Of a stretch of 43,254 nt of DNA, positions 20,447 to 28,171 are shown piece after piece; position 1 is the stretch's first letter, and each line of letters opens with the position of its first letter. The position numbers and the translations under genes are program-made. This DNA comes from Pseudomonadota bacterium (lineage in GTDB: Bacteria; Pseudomonadota; Gammaproteobacteria; Xanthomonadales; Xanthomonadaceae): contig JAEWZE010000103.1 of assembly GCA_023395465.1 (NCBI GenBank), positions 1-43,254 of the forward strand. The letters run 5' to 3'. The notes under the pieces were generated by a model. The model was not told where the DNA came from. It did not search any database and saw only the letters and a program-made list of their open reading frames with translations.

Positions 20447-21381
20447 CAGACCGTCGTCAGCCAGTGGCGGTACGCGGCTTCCTGGCCGCGGACGACGCGA
20501 CCGTACAGCGCCTGCAGCTCGCGCGTCACCGGGTTGTCGCCATACACGCGATCCTCGATCTGCGCGACCGGCGCCACCTCGGCGGCGGTGCCGCAGGCGA
20601 ACACCTCGTCGGCGTCCAGCAGCTCCGACAGCGGCACCATGCGCGATCCGGCGCCACTGAGCTGCAGCAGCGTGTCGCGGGTGATGCCGGGCAGGGCGTC
20701 GCGATGCTCGACCGCGGTGATGCGTCCGTCCTTGACCATGAACACGTTGGCGCCGGTGCATTCGACCACGTTGTTCTCGCGGTCGGTGAACAGCGCCTCG
20801 TCGAAGCCGCGCGCCTTGGCCTCGCGCTTGGCCAGGATCGAATTGACGTAGCTGCCGCAAAGCTTGAGCGGCGGCAATGAGTCGGCCGGATTGCGGCGCC
20901 AGCGGCCCACGCCCAGGCGCGCGCGGCTGCCATTGAGATGCACCTGGGTGGCAGTGGTGGCGACCATCAGGTGCGGCACGTGGCCCTCCACGTCGAGGCC
21001 GAAGCTGCCCTCGCCGAACCAGGCCAGCGGGCGGATGTAGGCATCGCGATGGCCGTTGGCACGCAGCGTGGCGAGCGTGGCCTGCGCGCACTGCGCAGGA
21101 TCGAAGGGCAGGCCGAACATCTCGGCGCCCTGGCGCATGCGCTCGAGGTGTTCGGGCAGGCGGAACACGGACGCGCCCTCGTCGGTGGCATAGGCGCGGA
21201 TGCCCTCGAACACGCCGCTGCCGTAGTGCATGGCATGGGTGGTCAGGCCGGCCTGCAGCGTGTCGGCAGCGACCAGAGCGCCGTCGAACCAGGCGAGTGC
21301 CTGCGCGGGCGAGGCGGCCGGCTGCGCGGATGCGGCGTGACGGGCGTGGGCTTCGGCGATGGGAGTGACGGTAGCGCTCAT
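20446..21381 (-). CDS. ilvE: Branched-chain amino acid aminotransferase
   Basis: 311 residues, class IV PLP aminotransferase. Recognisable blocks are LTTHAMHYGSGVFEGIRAYAT, PLKLCGSYVNSILAKREAKARGFDEALFTD (PLP Lys about K173) and VVECTGANVFMVKDG. It transfers amino groups between glutamate and the 2-oxo acids of Ile, Val and Leu. An N-terminal Ala-rich extension of about 25 residues precedes the fold, so a later start is possible. The stop overlaps the ilvA ATG as TGATG. The gap to ilvM upstream is 55 nt. It sits in a leftward pathway operon. Confidence 0.95.
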   Translation of the reverse strand: MSATVTPIAEAHARHAASAQPAASPAQALAWFDGALVAADTLQAGLTTHAMHYGSGVFEGIRAYATDEGASVFRLPEHLERMRQGAEMFGLPFDPAQCAQATLATLRANGHRDAYIRPLAWFGEGSFGLDVEGHVPHLMVATTATQVHLNGSRARLGVGRWRRNPADSLPPLKLCGSYVNSILAKREAKARGFDEALFTDRENNVVECTGANVFMVKDGRITAVEHRDALPGITRDTLLQLSGAGSRMVPLSELLDADEVFACGTAAEVAPVAQIEDRVYGDNPVTRELQALYGRVVRGQEAAYRHWLTTV

Positions 21382-21436
21382 GAGGGGTCCGTGGGGCGGG
21401 TCGCGGTGGGGGTGATGACGGCAGGGCGGTGCCCGA

Positions 21437-21673
21437 TCAGGGGCAGGGCTGGACCTGTACCGACAGGCAGTCGTAGAGCTTGGCCAGCTGGGACTGCAGG
21501 GTCGCGTCGGGCCGCTCGCCCTCGACGGTCAGGCGCAGCCGCCATTGCTCGCCGTCGGCACCGGCCTCGCCGTCGACCGCGAGCGGGCGGAAGCCGCGCC
21601 GCTCGGTCGCGCCCAGCACGCGCGGCAGCACGCCCTCGGCGCGACGCAGGATGAAATCAAGCTGGTAGCGCAT
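21437..21673 (-). CDS. ilvM: Acetolactate synthase II small (regulatory) subunit
   Basis: 78 residues, starting MRYQLDFILRRAEGVLPRVLGATERRGF. This is the short ACT-domain small subunit partnering IlvG, not the long IlvN/IlvH kind. It stabilises and tunes the IlvG catalytic subunit. The ATG at 21673 lies 17 nt inside the ilvG 3' end, consistent with translational coupling. The sequence is poorly conserved in this family, so the call rests on the LDFILRRAEGVLPRVL start, size and position. Confidence 0.88.
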   Translation of the reverse strand: MRYQLDFILRRAEGVLPRVLGATERRGFRPLAVDGEAGADGEQWRLRLTVEGERPDATLQSQLAKLYDCLSVQVQPCP

Positions 21674-23423
21674 TGTTCGGCTCCCCGGAGGCCGGCGAAG
21701 TGGAGGAGGGCGTCGACGGTTCGCCGGTATCCAGCGTGCCGGCATCGTCCGGATCCATCATCTGGGCGTTGTTGTGGTTCGGCGGCACCAGCGGCCAGAC
21801 GTTGGCGGCCGTGTCGATCGCCACGTGCAGCAGGGTCGGTCCTTCCGCGGCCAGCAGCGCCTTGAGCGCGGCGTCCACGCCGGCGGCCTTGTCCACGTGC
21901 AGCGCCTGGATGCCGAAGGCGCGCGCGACCTCGGCGAAATCCGGGTTGTCGGACAGGTCGATCTCCGAATAGCGCTTCTCGAAGAACAGTTCCTGCCACT
22001 GCCGGACCATGCCCAGCGCGGAGTTGTCGAGCAGCACGATCTTCACCGGCAGCCGGTAGCGGCGGATCGTCGCCAGCTCCTGGATGTTCATCATGAACGA
22101 GCCGTCGCCGCTGACGCAGATCACCTGCGCGGCCGGGCTTTCCACCTGCGCGCCCATCGCGGCCGGCAGGCCGAAGCCCATTGCGCCCAGCGCGCCACTG
22201 GTCAGGTGCTGGCGCGGGTGCTGGAAGCGCCAGTGCTGCGCGACCCACATCTGGTGCTGGCCGACGTCGCAGGCGACCACCGCGTGCGGGGCCAGTTCGC
22301 TCAGGCGCCTGAGCAGCGACGGCGCGTAGACCTTCTCGCCGGGCGCGTCGTAGCGCGGGGCATGTCGGCTGCGCCGCTCGGCGCAGGTCTGGCGCCAGGC
22401 CTTGCGCGCCGCCGCGTGCCGGCCGTCCATCTGGGCGGCCAGGGGTGCGGCCAGCCGGCTCAGGCTGGCGGCGATGTCCCCGGGCACCGACACGTCGACG
22501 CTGCGCAGCTTGCCGATCTCGCAGCAGTCGCCGTCCAGGTGCACCACCCGCGCATTGGGCGCGAACTCGGCCAGCTTGCCGGTGGCGCGGTCGTCGAAGC
22601 GCGCGCCGACCACGAACAGCAGGTCGCATTCCTGCACCGCCATGTTGGCCGCGCGGCTGCCGTGCATGCCCAGCATGCCCAGGTTGGACGGATGCGCCGC
22701 CGGCAGCGCGCCCAGCGCCTTGAGCGTGAGCACGGTGGGCAGGCCGGTCAGGTCGACGAACTCGCGGAACGCATCGATCGCATCGCCCAGCACCACGCCG
22801 CCGCCGGCATAGACCACCGGCCGGGTGCACTGCGAGATCAGCGCGGCGGCCTCGTGCAGCGCGGCGTCGGGCGGACCCGGCACCGGATCGACCGGCAGCG
22901 GCGAATGCACCGGCAGGTGCGAGGCATCGGCCACCTGCACGTCCTTGGGCAGGTCGATCAGCACCGGGCCCGGGCGCCCGCTGCGGGCGATGCGGAACGC
23001 CTCGGCGAACATGTGCGGCAGGTCGTCGACGCTGCGCGGCAGGAAGCTGTGCTTGACGATCGGCATGGTCATGCCGAACACGTCCAGCTCCTGGAACGCG
23101 TCGGTGCCCATCAGGAACGTGGGCACCTGGCCGGTGAGGACCACCATCGGCACCGAGTCGAACATGGCGTCGGCGATGCCGGTCACCAGGTTCGACGCGC
23201 CCGGGCCGGACGTCGCCACGCAGACGCCGACGCGGCCGCTGGCACGGGCATAGCCGTTGGCCGCGAAGGCCGCGCCCTGCTCGTGCCGTACCAGCACGTG
23301 CTTGAGCGCCGTTGCGCCGTGCAGCGCGTCGTAGAACGGCATGATCGTTCCGCCGGGGTAGCCGAAGAGCGCGTCAACGCCCTCGGCCTCGAGCGCCTGC
23401 ACCAGCCACTGCGCACCGTTCAT
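21657..23423 (-). CDS. ilvG: Acetolactate synthase II large (catalytic) subunit
   Basis: 588 residues, full length with no frameshift. The N-terminal domain has LVQALEAEGVDALFGYPGGTIMPFYDAL and RHEQGAAFAANGYARASG (catalytic Glu). A central FAD-binding domain follows, and the C-terminal TPP/Mg domain has GDGSFMMNIQELATI, ending the GDG...N motif in VLLDNSALGMVRQWQ. It condenses pyruvate with pyruvate or 2-oxobutanoate to acetohydroxy acids, the first shared step to Val/Leu and Ile. The ATG at 23423 overlaps the ilvC stop as TGATG. The 3' end overlaps ilvM by 17 nt. Confidence 0.97.
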   Translation of the reverse strand: MNGAQWLVQALEAEGVDALFGYPGGTIMPFYDALHGATALKHVLVRHEQGAAFAANGYARASGRVGVCVATSGPGASNLVTGIADAMFDSVPMVVLTGQVPTFLMGTDAFQELDVFGMTMPIVKHSFLPRSVDDLPHMFAEAFRIARSGRPGPVLIDLPKDVQVADASHLPVHSPLPVDPVPGPPDAALHEAAALISQCTRPVVYAGGGVVLGDAIDAFREFVDLTGLPTVLTLKALGALPAAHPSNLGMLGMHGSRAANMAVQECDLLFVVGARFDDRATGKLAEFAPNARVVHLDGDCCEIGKLRSVDVSVPGDIAASLSRLAAPLAAQMDGRHAAARKAWRQTCAERRSRHAPRYDAPGEKVYAPSLLRRLSELAPHAVVACDVGQHQMWVAQHWRFQHPRQHLTSGALGAMGFGLPAAMGAQVESPAAQVICVSGDGSFMMNIQELATIRRYRLPVKIVLLDNSALGMVRQWQELFFEKRYSEIDLSDNPDFAEVARAFGIQALHVDKAAGVDAALKALLAAEGPTLLHVAIDTAANVWPLVPPNHNNAQMMDPDDAGTLDTGEPSTPSSTSPASGEPNNALPA

Positions 23424-24415
23424 CACGCGGCCTCTTTCTGATCCTTCGGGGAGTTGTCCAGCCACACCATCTTCGCGCGCAGCTGCTTGCCGACCACTTC
23501 GATCGGGTGCTCGAGGTCGGCCTGCTTGAACCTGTTGTAGTTCGGCAGGCCGGCTTCGTGCTCGGCCACCCAGTTGCGGGTGAAGGTCCCGTCCTGGATG
23601 TCCTTGAGCACTTCGCGCATGCGCTCCTTGGTGCCGGCGTCGATCACGCGCGGACCGCTGACGTAGTCGCCGTACTGCGCGGTCTCCGACACGAACTCGA
23701 GCATGCGGGTGATGCCGCCTTCATAGAACAGGTCGACGATCAGCTTCAGCTCGTGCAGCACTTCGTAATACGCGATCTCGGGCTGGTAGCCCGCTTCGAC
23801 CAGTACTTCGAAACCGGCCTGCACCAGCGACGAGGCGCCGCCGCACAGCACGGCCTGCTCGCCGAACAGGTCGGTCTCGGTCTCTTCCTTGAAGGTGGTC
23901 TCGATCAGGTTGGCGCGCGCGCCGCCCAGACCACCGGCATAGGCCAGCGCCAGGTCGCGGGCCTTGCCGCTCTTGTCCTGGTACACGGCGTAGATGCACG
24001 GCACGCCGCGGCCGATCTCGTACTCGCGGCGCACCAGCGCGCCCGGGCCCTTGGGCGCGACCAGCACCACGTCCAGGTCCTCGCGCGGCTTGATCATGTC
24101 GAAGTGCACGTTCAGCCCGTGCGCGAACAGCAGGCAGGCGCCGGACTTCATGTTCGGCGCGATCGCCTCCTCGTACACCTGCCGCTGCACCATGTCCGGC
24201 GTGAGGATGGCGACCAGGTCGGCGTGCTTCACCGCCTCGGCCGGCGTCTTGACGGTGAAGCCGTCGGCCTTGGCCTTGGCCTCGGTCGGGCCGCCGGCGC
24301 GCAGGCCGACGGTCACGTCGAAGCCCGAATCGCGCAGGTTCAGCGCATGCGCGCGGCCCTGGCTGCCGTAACCGACGATGGCGACGCTGGGCTTGGGAAG
24401 GGAAGACTGGGTCAT
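23423..24415 (-). CDS. ilvC: Ketol-acid reductoisomerase (class I)
   Basis: 330 residues, class I length. The N-terminal NADPH fold has VAIVGYGSQGRAHALNLRDSG. The knotted all-helical C-terminal domain has TDLFGEQAVLCGGASSLVQAGFEVLVEAGY and the metal/substrate residues around YEVLHELKLIVDLFYEGG. It isomerises and reduces acetohydroxy acids in the valine and isoleucine routes. The ATG at 24415 gives the standard N-terminus MTQSSLPKPSVAIVGYG. It is the first structural gene after the ilvL attenuator, whose terminator stem ends 51 nt upstream of the start. ilvG follows with a TGATG overlap. Confidence 0.97.
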   Translation of the reverse strand: MTQSSLPKPSVAIVGYGSQGRAHALNLRDSGFDVTVGLRAGGPTEAKAKADGFTVKTPAEAVKHADLVAILTPDMVQRQVYEEAIAPNMKSGACLLFAHGLNVHFDMIKPREDLDVVLVAPKGPGALVRREYEIGRGVPCIYAVYQDKSGKARDLALAYAGGLGGARANLIETTFKEETETDLFGEQAVLCGGASSLVQAGFEVLVEAGYQPEIAYYEVLHELKLIVDLFYEGGITRMLEFVSETAQYGDYVSGPRVIDAGTKERMREVLKDIQDGTFTRNWVAEHEAGLPNYNRFKQADLEHPIEVVGKQLRAKMVWLDNSPKDQKEAA

Positions 24416-24465
24416 TTCAGGGCTCTCTGCGGAACGGTGTGTTGGAAGGGGGTGGGTGCAAGGCA

Positions 24466-24496
24466 ATAAAAAACCCCGCCCTTGCGGTGCGGGGTT
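24466..24496 (-). terminator. ilv attenuator terminator hairpin
   Basis: On the minus strand the stem AACCCCGC (24489-24496) pairs perfectly with GCGGGGTT (24472-24479) across a 9-nt loop and runs into a T-rich tract TTTTTTATT. This is the only hairpin with a run of T in the window and lies between the ilvL stop and ilvC. In the attenuation model it stops transcription when charged Ile/Leu/Val tRNAs are plentiful. Confidence 0.9.
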
Positions 24497-24552
24497 CTGC
24501 GATTTGGCGCTTCCTGCTTACGCGCCCGATCGTCCCGCACCTGTCGGCGAGG
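24486..24552 (-). promoter_or_regulatory. ilv attenuator protector and antiterminator segments
   Basis: Three minus-strand segments give the classic alternative folds. Segment 1 CCTCGCC (24546-24552) lies immediately after the control codons and can pair with segment 2 GGTGCGG (starting at 24541) in 6 of 7 positions including one G-U. Segment 2 GGTGCGGG (24534-24541) can instead pair perfectly over 8 bp with segment 3 CCCGCACC (24486-24493). Segment 3 overlaps the ascending terminator arm, so 2:3 pairing prevents the terminator. A ribosome stalled on the control codons would cover segment 1 and favour antitermination. Confidence 0.8.
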
Positions 24553-24628
24553 TAATAAGCACGAGTACGAGAATGGCCGCCGCGTTGGCGTCGTGGGCAT
24601 TCGTCGCAGGAGTGTGGCGATGCAACAT
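24518..24628 (-). CDS. ilvL: ilv operon leader peptide (attenuator)
   Basis: 36 codons, ATG at 24628 to TAA at 24518. Residues 16-26 read AAAILVLVLIT, encoded att ctc gta ctc gtg ctt att acc from the Ile on: seven consecutive branched-chain codons then threonine. Several of these (att, gta, ctt) end in A/T, uncommon in this GC-rich DNA, which would sharpen sensitivity to tRNA charging (inference). Protector, antiterminator and terminator segments follow in order and ilvC starts 103 nt after the stop. An in-frame TAG lies four codons upstream of the ATG, so the start cannot be earlier; a TTG as second codon is the alternative. The peptide itself has no expected function beyond sensing. Confidence 0.88.
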   Translation of the reverse strand: MLHRHTPATNAHDANAAAILVLVLITSPTGAGRSGA

Positions 24629-24634
24629 TCCTGC

Positions 24635-24664
24635 AAACTAACCCCGCGTTTCGGGGCTTGTCAA
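24635..24664 (-). promoter_or_regulatory. Candidate promoter of the ilvL-ilvC operon
   Basis: A perfect -35 TTGACA (24659-24664, minus strand) is followed after 18 bp by TAGTTT (24635-24640), a weak -10. Only GCAGGA separates it from the ilvL ATG, so the transcript would begin at or next to the start codon. AGGA directly abutting the ATG is too close to act as a normal Shine-Dalgarno. Confidence 0.6.
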
Positions 24665-24680
24665 GCGCAAAGCTTGACAA
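24658..24680. promoter_or_regulatory. Palindrome holding divergent TTGACA boxes between ilvC and ilvD
   Basis: TTGTCAAGC-GCAAA-GCTTGACAA is a perfect 9-bp inverted repeat. Each arm contains TTGACA reading outward: 24659-24664 toward ilvL/ilvC and 24674-24679 toward ilvD. It could be two -35 elements, a dimeric regulator site, or both. The minus-strand box has a -10 partner; the plus-strand box has no convincing -10 at 16-18 bp. The rest of the gap to ilvD (24681-24782) shows nothing else clear. Confidence 0.55.
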
Positions 24681-24782
24681 AGTGTCGCGGCTTTGGTTGC
24701 CGGTGAAATCATTGCAGCCGTAACGTCGCAAAGCCCGCAGAATCCCCGCTTTGACGCGTTGCGTCATCCCCCCGCGAAGTCC

Positions 24783-26621
24783 ATGCCCGAATACCGTTCG
24801 AAAACCTCCACCCACGGTCGCAACATGGCCGGTGCCCGTGCGCTGTGGCGCGCCACGGGCATGCGCGACGAGGATTTCCAGAAACCCATCATCGCCATCG
24901 CCAACTCCTTCACCCAGTTCGTGCCCGGTCACGTGCACCTGAAGGACCTGGGCCAGCTCGTCGCGCGCGAGATCGAGCGCGTCGGCGGCGTGGCCAAGGA
25001 ATTCCACACCATTGCGGTCGACGACGGCATCGCGATGGGCCATGACGGCATGCTGTATTCGCTGCCCAGCCGCGAGATCATCGCCGACTCGGTCGAGTAC
25101 ATGGCCAACGCGCACTGCGCCGACGCGCTGGTGTGCATCTCCAACTGCGACAAGATCACGCCCGGCATGCTGATGGCCGCGCTGCGGCTCAACATCCCGA
25201 CCGTGTTCGTCTCCGGCGGTCCGATGGAGGCCGGCAAGACCCGGCTGTCCGACCAGAAGCTCGACCTCGTGGACGCAATGGTGATGGCGGCCGACGACTC
25301 GGCCACCGACGAGGAGGTGGCAGCGGTCGAGCGCAGCGCCTGCCCGACCTGTGGCTCGTGTTCGGGCATGTTCACCGCCAACTCGATGAACTGCCTGACC
25401 GAGGCGCTGGGCCTGTCGCTGCCGGGCAACGGCACGGTGCTGGCCACGCACGCAGACCGCGAGCAGCTGTTCCTGCGTGCCGGCCGCACGGCGGTCGAAC
25501 TCGTGCACCGCTGGTACGGCGCAGGTGACGAGCGTGCGCTGCCACGCGGAATCGCCACGTTCGAGGCGTTCGAAAATGCGATGACGCTCGACATCGCGAT
25601 GGGCGGTTCGACCAACACCATCCTGCACCTGCTGGCCGCGGCGCAGGAAGCGGGCGTGCCCTTCACCCTGGACGACATCGACCGGCTGTCGCGGCGGGTG
25701 CCGCAACTGTGCAAGGTGGCGCCGAACTCGCCGGACTACCACGTCGAGGACGTGCACCGCGCGGGCGGCATCATGGCCATCCTCGGCGAACTCGCGCGCG
25801 GCGGCCTGCTGCACACCGGCGCGGCGACCGTGCACGCCAGGACGCTGGGAGAGGCGATCGCCAGGTGGGATGTGACGCAGAACGGCGACGAGGCGGTGTC
25901 GACCTTCTTCCGTGCCGGTCCCGCTGGCATCCCGACGCAGACCGCGTTCAGCCAGTCCACGCGCTGGCCCACCCTGGATACCGACCGGGCGGCCGGGTGC
26001 ATCCGCTCCGTCGCGCAGGCCTATTCGGAGGAGGGTGGCCTGGCCGTGCTCCGCGGCAACATCGCGCTCGACGGCTGCGTGGTGAAGACCGCGGGCGTGG
26101 ACGAATCGATCCACGTGTTCGAAGGCAGCGCCCGCGTTTTCGAGAGCCAGGACGCGGCGGTGCAGGGCATCCTCGGCGACGAGGTGCAGGCGGGCGAGGT
26201 GGTGGTGATCCGCTACGAGGGCCCGAAGGGCGGCCCGGGCATGCAGGAAATGCTGTATCCGACCAGCTACCTGAAATCGAAGGGCCTGGGCAAGCGCTGC
26301 GCCCTGCTCACGGACGGCCGCTTCTCCGGCGGCACCTCGGGCCTGTCGATCGGCCACGTCTCGCCCGAAGCTGCGGCTGGCGGCGCGATCGGCCTGGTCC
26401 GCGACGGCGACCGCATCCGCATCGACATTCCCGCGCGCTCGATCGAACTGCTGGTGCCGCAGGACGAGCTGGCCGCGCGCCGCGCCGCCCAGGATGCGGC
26501 CGGCTGGAAGCCCGCGCTGCCGCGACCGCGCAAGGTCACCGCCGCGCTCAAGGCGTATGCACTGCTCGCGACCAGCGCCGACAAGGGGGCCGTGCGCAAC
26601 CTGTCCCTGCTCGAAGGCTGA
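24783..26621 (+). CDS. ilvD: Dihydroxy-acid dehydratase
   Basis: 612 residues, standard for IlvD. Iron-sulfur ligands are in CISNCDKITPGML and ACPTCGSCSGMFTANSMN. Substrate and metal residues are in VDDGIAMGHDGMLYSLPSREIIADSVEYM and the C-terminal DGRFSGGTSGLSIGHVSPEAA. It dehydrates dihydroxy acids to the 2-oxo acids of Val/Leu and Ile, the step between IlvC and IlvE. The ATG at 24783 gives the normal MPEYRSKTSTHGRNMAGARALWRA start. It is divergent from the ilvC operon and so escapes the attenuator; its promoter is probably in the shared 367-bp gap. Confidence 0.97.
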   Translation: MPEYRSKTSTHGRNMAGARALWRATGMRDEDFQKPIIAIANSFTQFVPGHVHLKDLGQLVAREIERVGGVAKEFHTIAVDDGIAMGHDGMLYSLPSREIIADSVEYMANAHCADALVCISNCDKITPGMLMAALRLNIPTVFVSGGPMEAGKTRLSDQKLDLVDAMVMAADDSATDEEVAAVERSACPTCGSCSGMFTANSMNCLTEALGLSLPGNGTVLATHADREQLFLRAGRTAVELVHRWYGAGDERALPRGIATFEAFENAMTLDIAMGGSTNTILHLLAAAQEAGVPFTLDDIDRLSRRVPQLCKVAPNSPDYHVEDVHRAGGIMAILGELARGGLLHTGAATVHARTLGEAIARWDVTQNGDEAVSTFFRAGPAGIPTQTAFSQSTRWPTLDTDRAAGCIRSVAQAYSEEGGLAVLRGNIALDGCVVKTAGVDESIHVFEGSARVFESQDAAVQGILGDEVQAGEVVVIRYEGPKGGPGMQEMLYPTSYLKSKGLGKRCALLTDGRFSGGTSGLSIGHVSPEAAAGGAIGLVRDGDRIRIDIPARSIELLVPQDELAARRAAQDAAGWKPALPRPRKVTAALKAYALLATSADKGAVRNLSLLEG

Positions 26622-26787
26622 CGCGCATCTGGCCCGGGGCGGGCACGCGCCTGGGCATGCATTGGCGCAGCCGTCGTGCCGGAGTGCGCGACTGGCGCGC
26701 TCCCGTGGACCTCGCGCAGTTCGCCGCGGACGTCGACGACGCGCGCCCGGGGAGTGAGGTCGCGCGTCGCCCTTGCCGTGCCGCGGC

Positions 26788-28044
26788 CTATCCCTCCCAG
26801 CGCGGCAGCTTCTTCTTCACCGCCACGTTCTTCAGCGACACATAGGCCGGGATGCCGTCGCGGCCGTACGGCGGCGGCAGCTCGCCGCGGATCAGCGGCT
26901 CGAGGTAGGTGCGGGCCTTGTCGGTGATGCCGTAGCCGTCGCGACGGATGTAGCCCTTGGGGAAGGTCTTCTCGTGGTTGGCCACCTTGTCCAGCGGCGC
27001 GCTGCCGATCTTCCAGCGGTAGGGCTTGTCGGAGGTGCGCACGATCACCGGCATGGTGGCGTTCTGGCCCTTGAGCGCGAACTGCACGGCGGCCTTGCCC
27101 ACCGCGATGGCCTGCTCGACGTCGGTCTTCGAGGCCAGGTGGCGGGCGCTGCGCTGCAGGTAGTCGGGCAGGGTCCAATGCACCTTGAGTCCGAGCTGGT
27201 CCTTGACCTTGCCGGCCAGGTACGAGGCCACGCCGCCGAGCTGGGTATGGCCGAAGGAGTCCTTGCCGCCGCCCGAATCGGCGACGAAGCGCCCGTCGGC
27301 GGTCTGGATGCCCTCGCTGGCCACCACCACGCAGTAGCCGACCCGTTCGACCACTTTCCGCACGTTCTTCAGGAAATCCGCCTCGTCGTAGGGGCGTTCC
27401 GGGAACAGGATAAGGTGCGGTGCCTCGTCCGGCCCCTTGCCCGCCAGGCCCGCCGCGGCAGCCAGCCATCCCGCATGGCGGCCCATCGCCTCGTAGACGA
27501 ACACCTTGGTCGAGGTTTCGGCCATCGCCGCCACGTCGAGCGCCGCCTCGCGCACCGACACCGCGGTGTACTTGGCGGCCGAGCCGAAGCCCGGGCAGCA
27601 GTCGGTCACGGCCAGGTCGTTGTCGATGGTCTTGGGCACGCCGATGCAGGTCAGCGGATAGCCGTACTCGGCCGCCAGCCGGGACACCTTGTTGGCGGTG
27701 TCGGCCGAATCGTTGCCGCCGTTGTAGAGAAACCAGCGCACGTCGTGCGCCTGGAACACCTCCAGCAGGCGCTCGTACTTCGCCCGGTCCGCCTCGAGCG
27801 ACTTGAGCTTGTAGCGGCAGGAACCGAACGCGCCGCCGGGGGTGTGGGCCAGGCCGCGGACCGTCGCGGCGGTCTCCTTCGAGGTGTCCACCAGCTCCTC
27901 GCGCAGCGCGCCGAGGATGCCGTTGCGCGCCGCCAGCACCTTGACCTTGCGGGCGCGCGCCTCGGCGATCACGCCCGAGGCGGTGGCGTTGATGACGGCG
28001 GTGACACCGCCGGACTGGGAGTAGAGCAGGGTTCCGGAAGCCAT
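26788..28044 (-). CDS. pfp: 6-phosphofructokinase, pyrophosphate-dependent type
   Basis: 418 residues, phosphofructokinase fold. After the N-terminal LLYSQSGGVTAVINATASGVI, the phosphoryl-donor motif reads NGGNDSADT rather than the GGDG of ATP enzymes, and the next motif is GVPKTIDNDL with the Lys that favours PPi. Both changes mark the PPi-using group. EAMGRHAGWLAAAAGLA binds fructose 6-phosphate. The reversible reaction interconverts fructose 6-phosphate and fructose 1,6-bisphosphate. Xanthomonads are known to rely on such an enzyme. The ATG at 28044 opens MASGTLLYSQSGG. It is convergent with ilvD and divergent from adk. Confidence 0.93.
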   Translation of the reverse strand: MASGTLLYSQSGGVTAVINATASGVIAEARARKVKVLAARNGILGALREELVDTSKETAATVRGLAHTPGGAFGSCRYKLKSLEADRAKYERLLEVFQAHDVRWFLYNGGNDSADTANKVSRLAAEYGYPLTCIGVPKTIDNDLAVTDCCPGFGSAAKYTAVSVREAALDVAAMAETSTKVFVYEAMGRHAGWLAAAAGLAGKGPDEAPHLILFPERPYDEADFLKNVRKVVERVGYCVVVASEGIQTADGRFVADSGGGKDSFGHTQLGGVASYLAGKVKDQLGLKVHWTLPDYLQRSARHLASKTDVEQAIAVGKAAVQFALKGQNATMPVIVRTSDKPYRWKIGSAPLDKVANHEKTFPKGYIRRDGYGITDKARTYLEPLIRGELPPPYGRDGIPAYVSLKNVAVKKKLPRWEG

Positions 28045-28171
28045 ATGCGCCTTTTGGAGGGGATCGGAGGGGCGGGTCGATAGGTTAAAGTGGCGGCTGA
28101 ATCCGCGGTGACGGCCGGAGTGTAGCAACGGTCCGCGACCGCTTACGGTCTCGTTCTGCTGGGAGTCGTCG

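Noticed and set aside
24412..24636. A 74-codon minus-strand reading frame overlapping ilvL and the terminator
   Set aside because: It reads through the terminator stem in a different frame and lacks a branched-chain codon run; the 36-codon frame from 24628 explains the region better.
24674..24720. Full sigma70 promoter for ilvD from the plus-strand TTGACA
   Set aside because: No acceptable -10 at 16-18 bp; only the -35-like box is reported as part of the palindrome.
26622..26787. Gap between convergent ilvD and pfp searched for a terminator or small RNA
   Set aside because: Several GC-rich self-complementary bits but no clear hairpin with T-tract and no tRNA-like fold.
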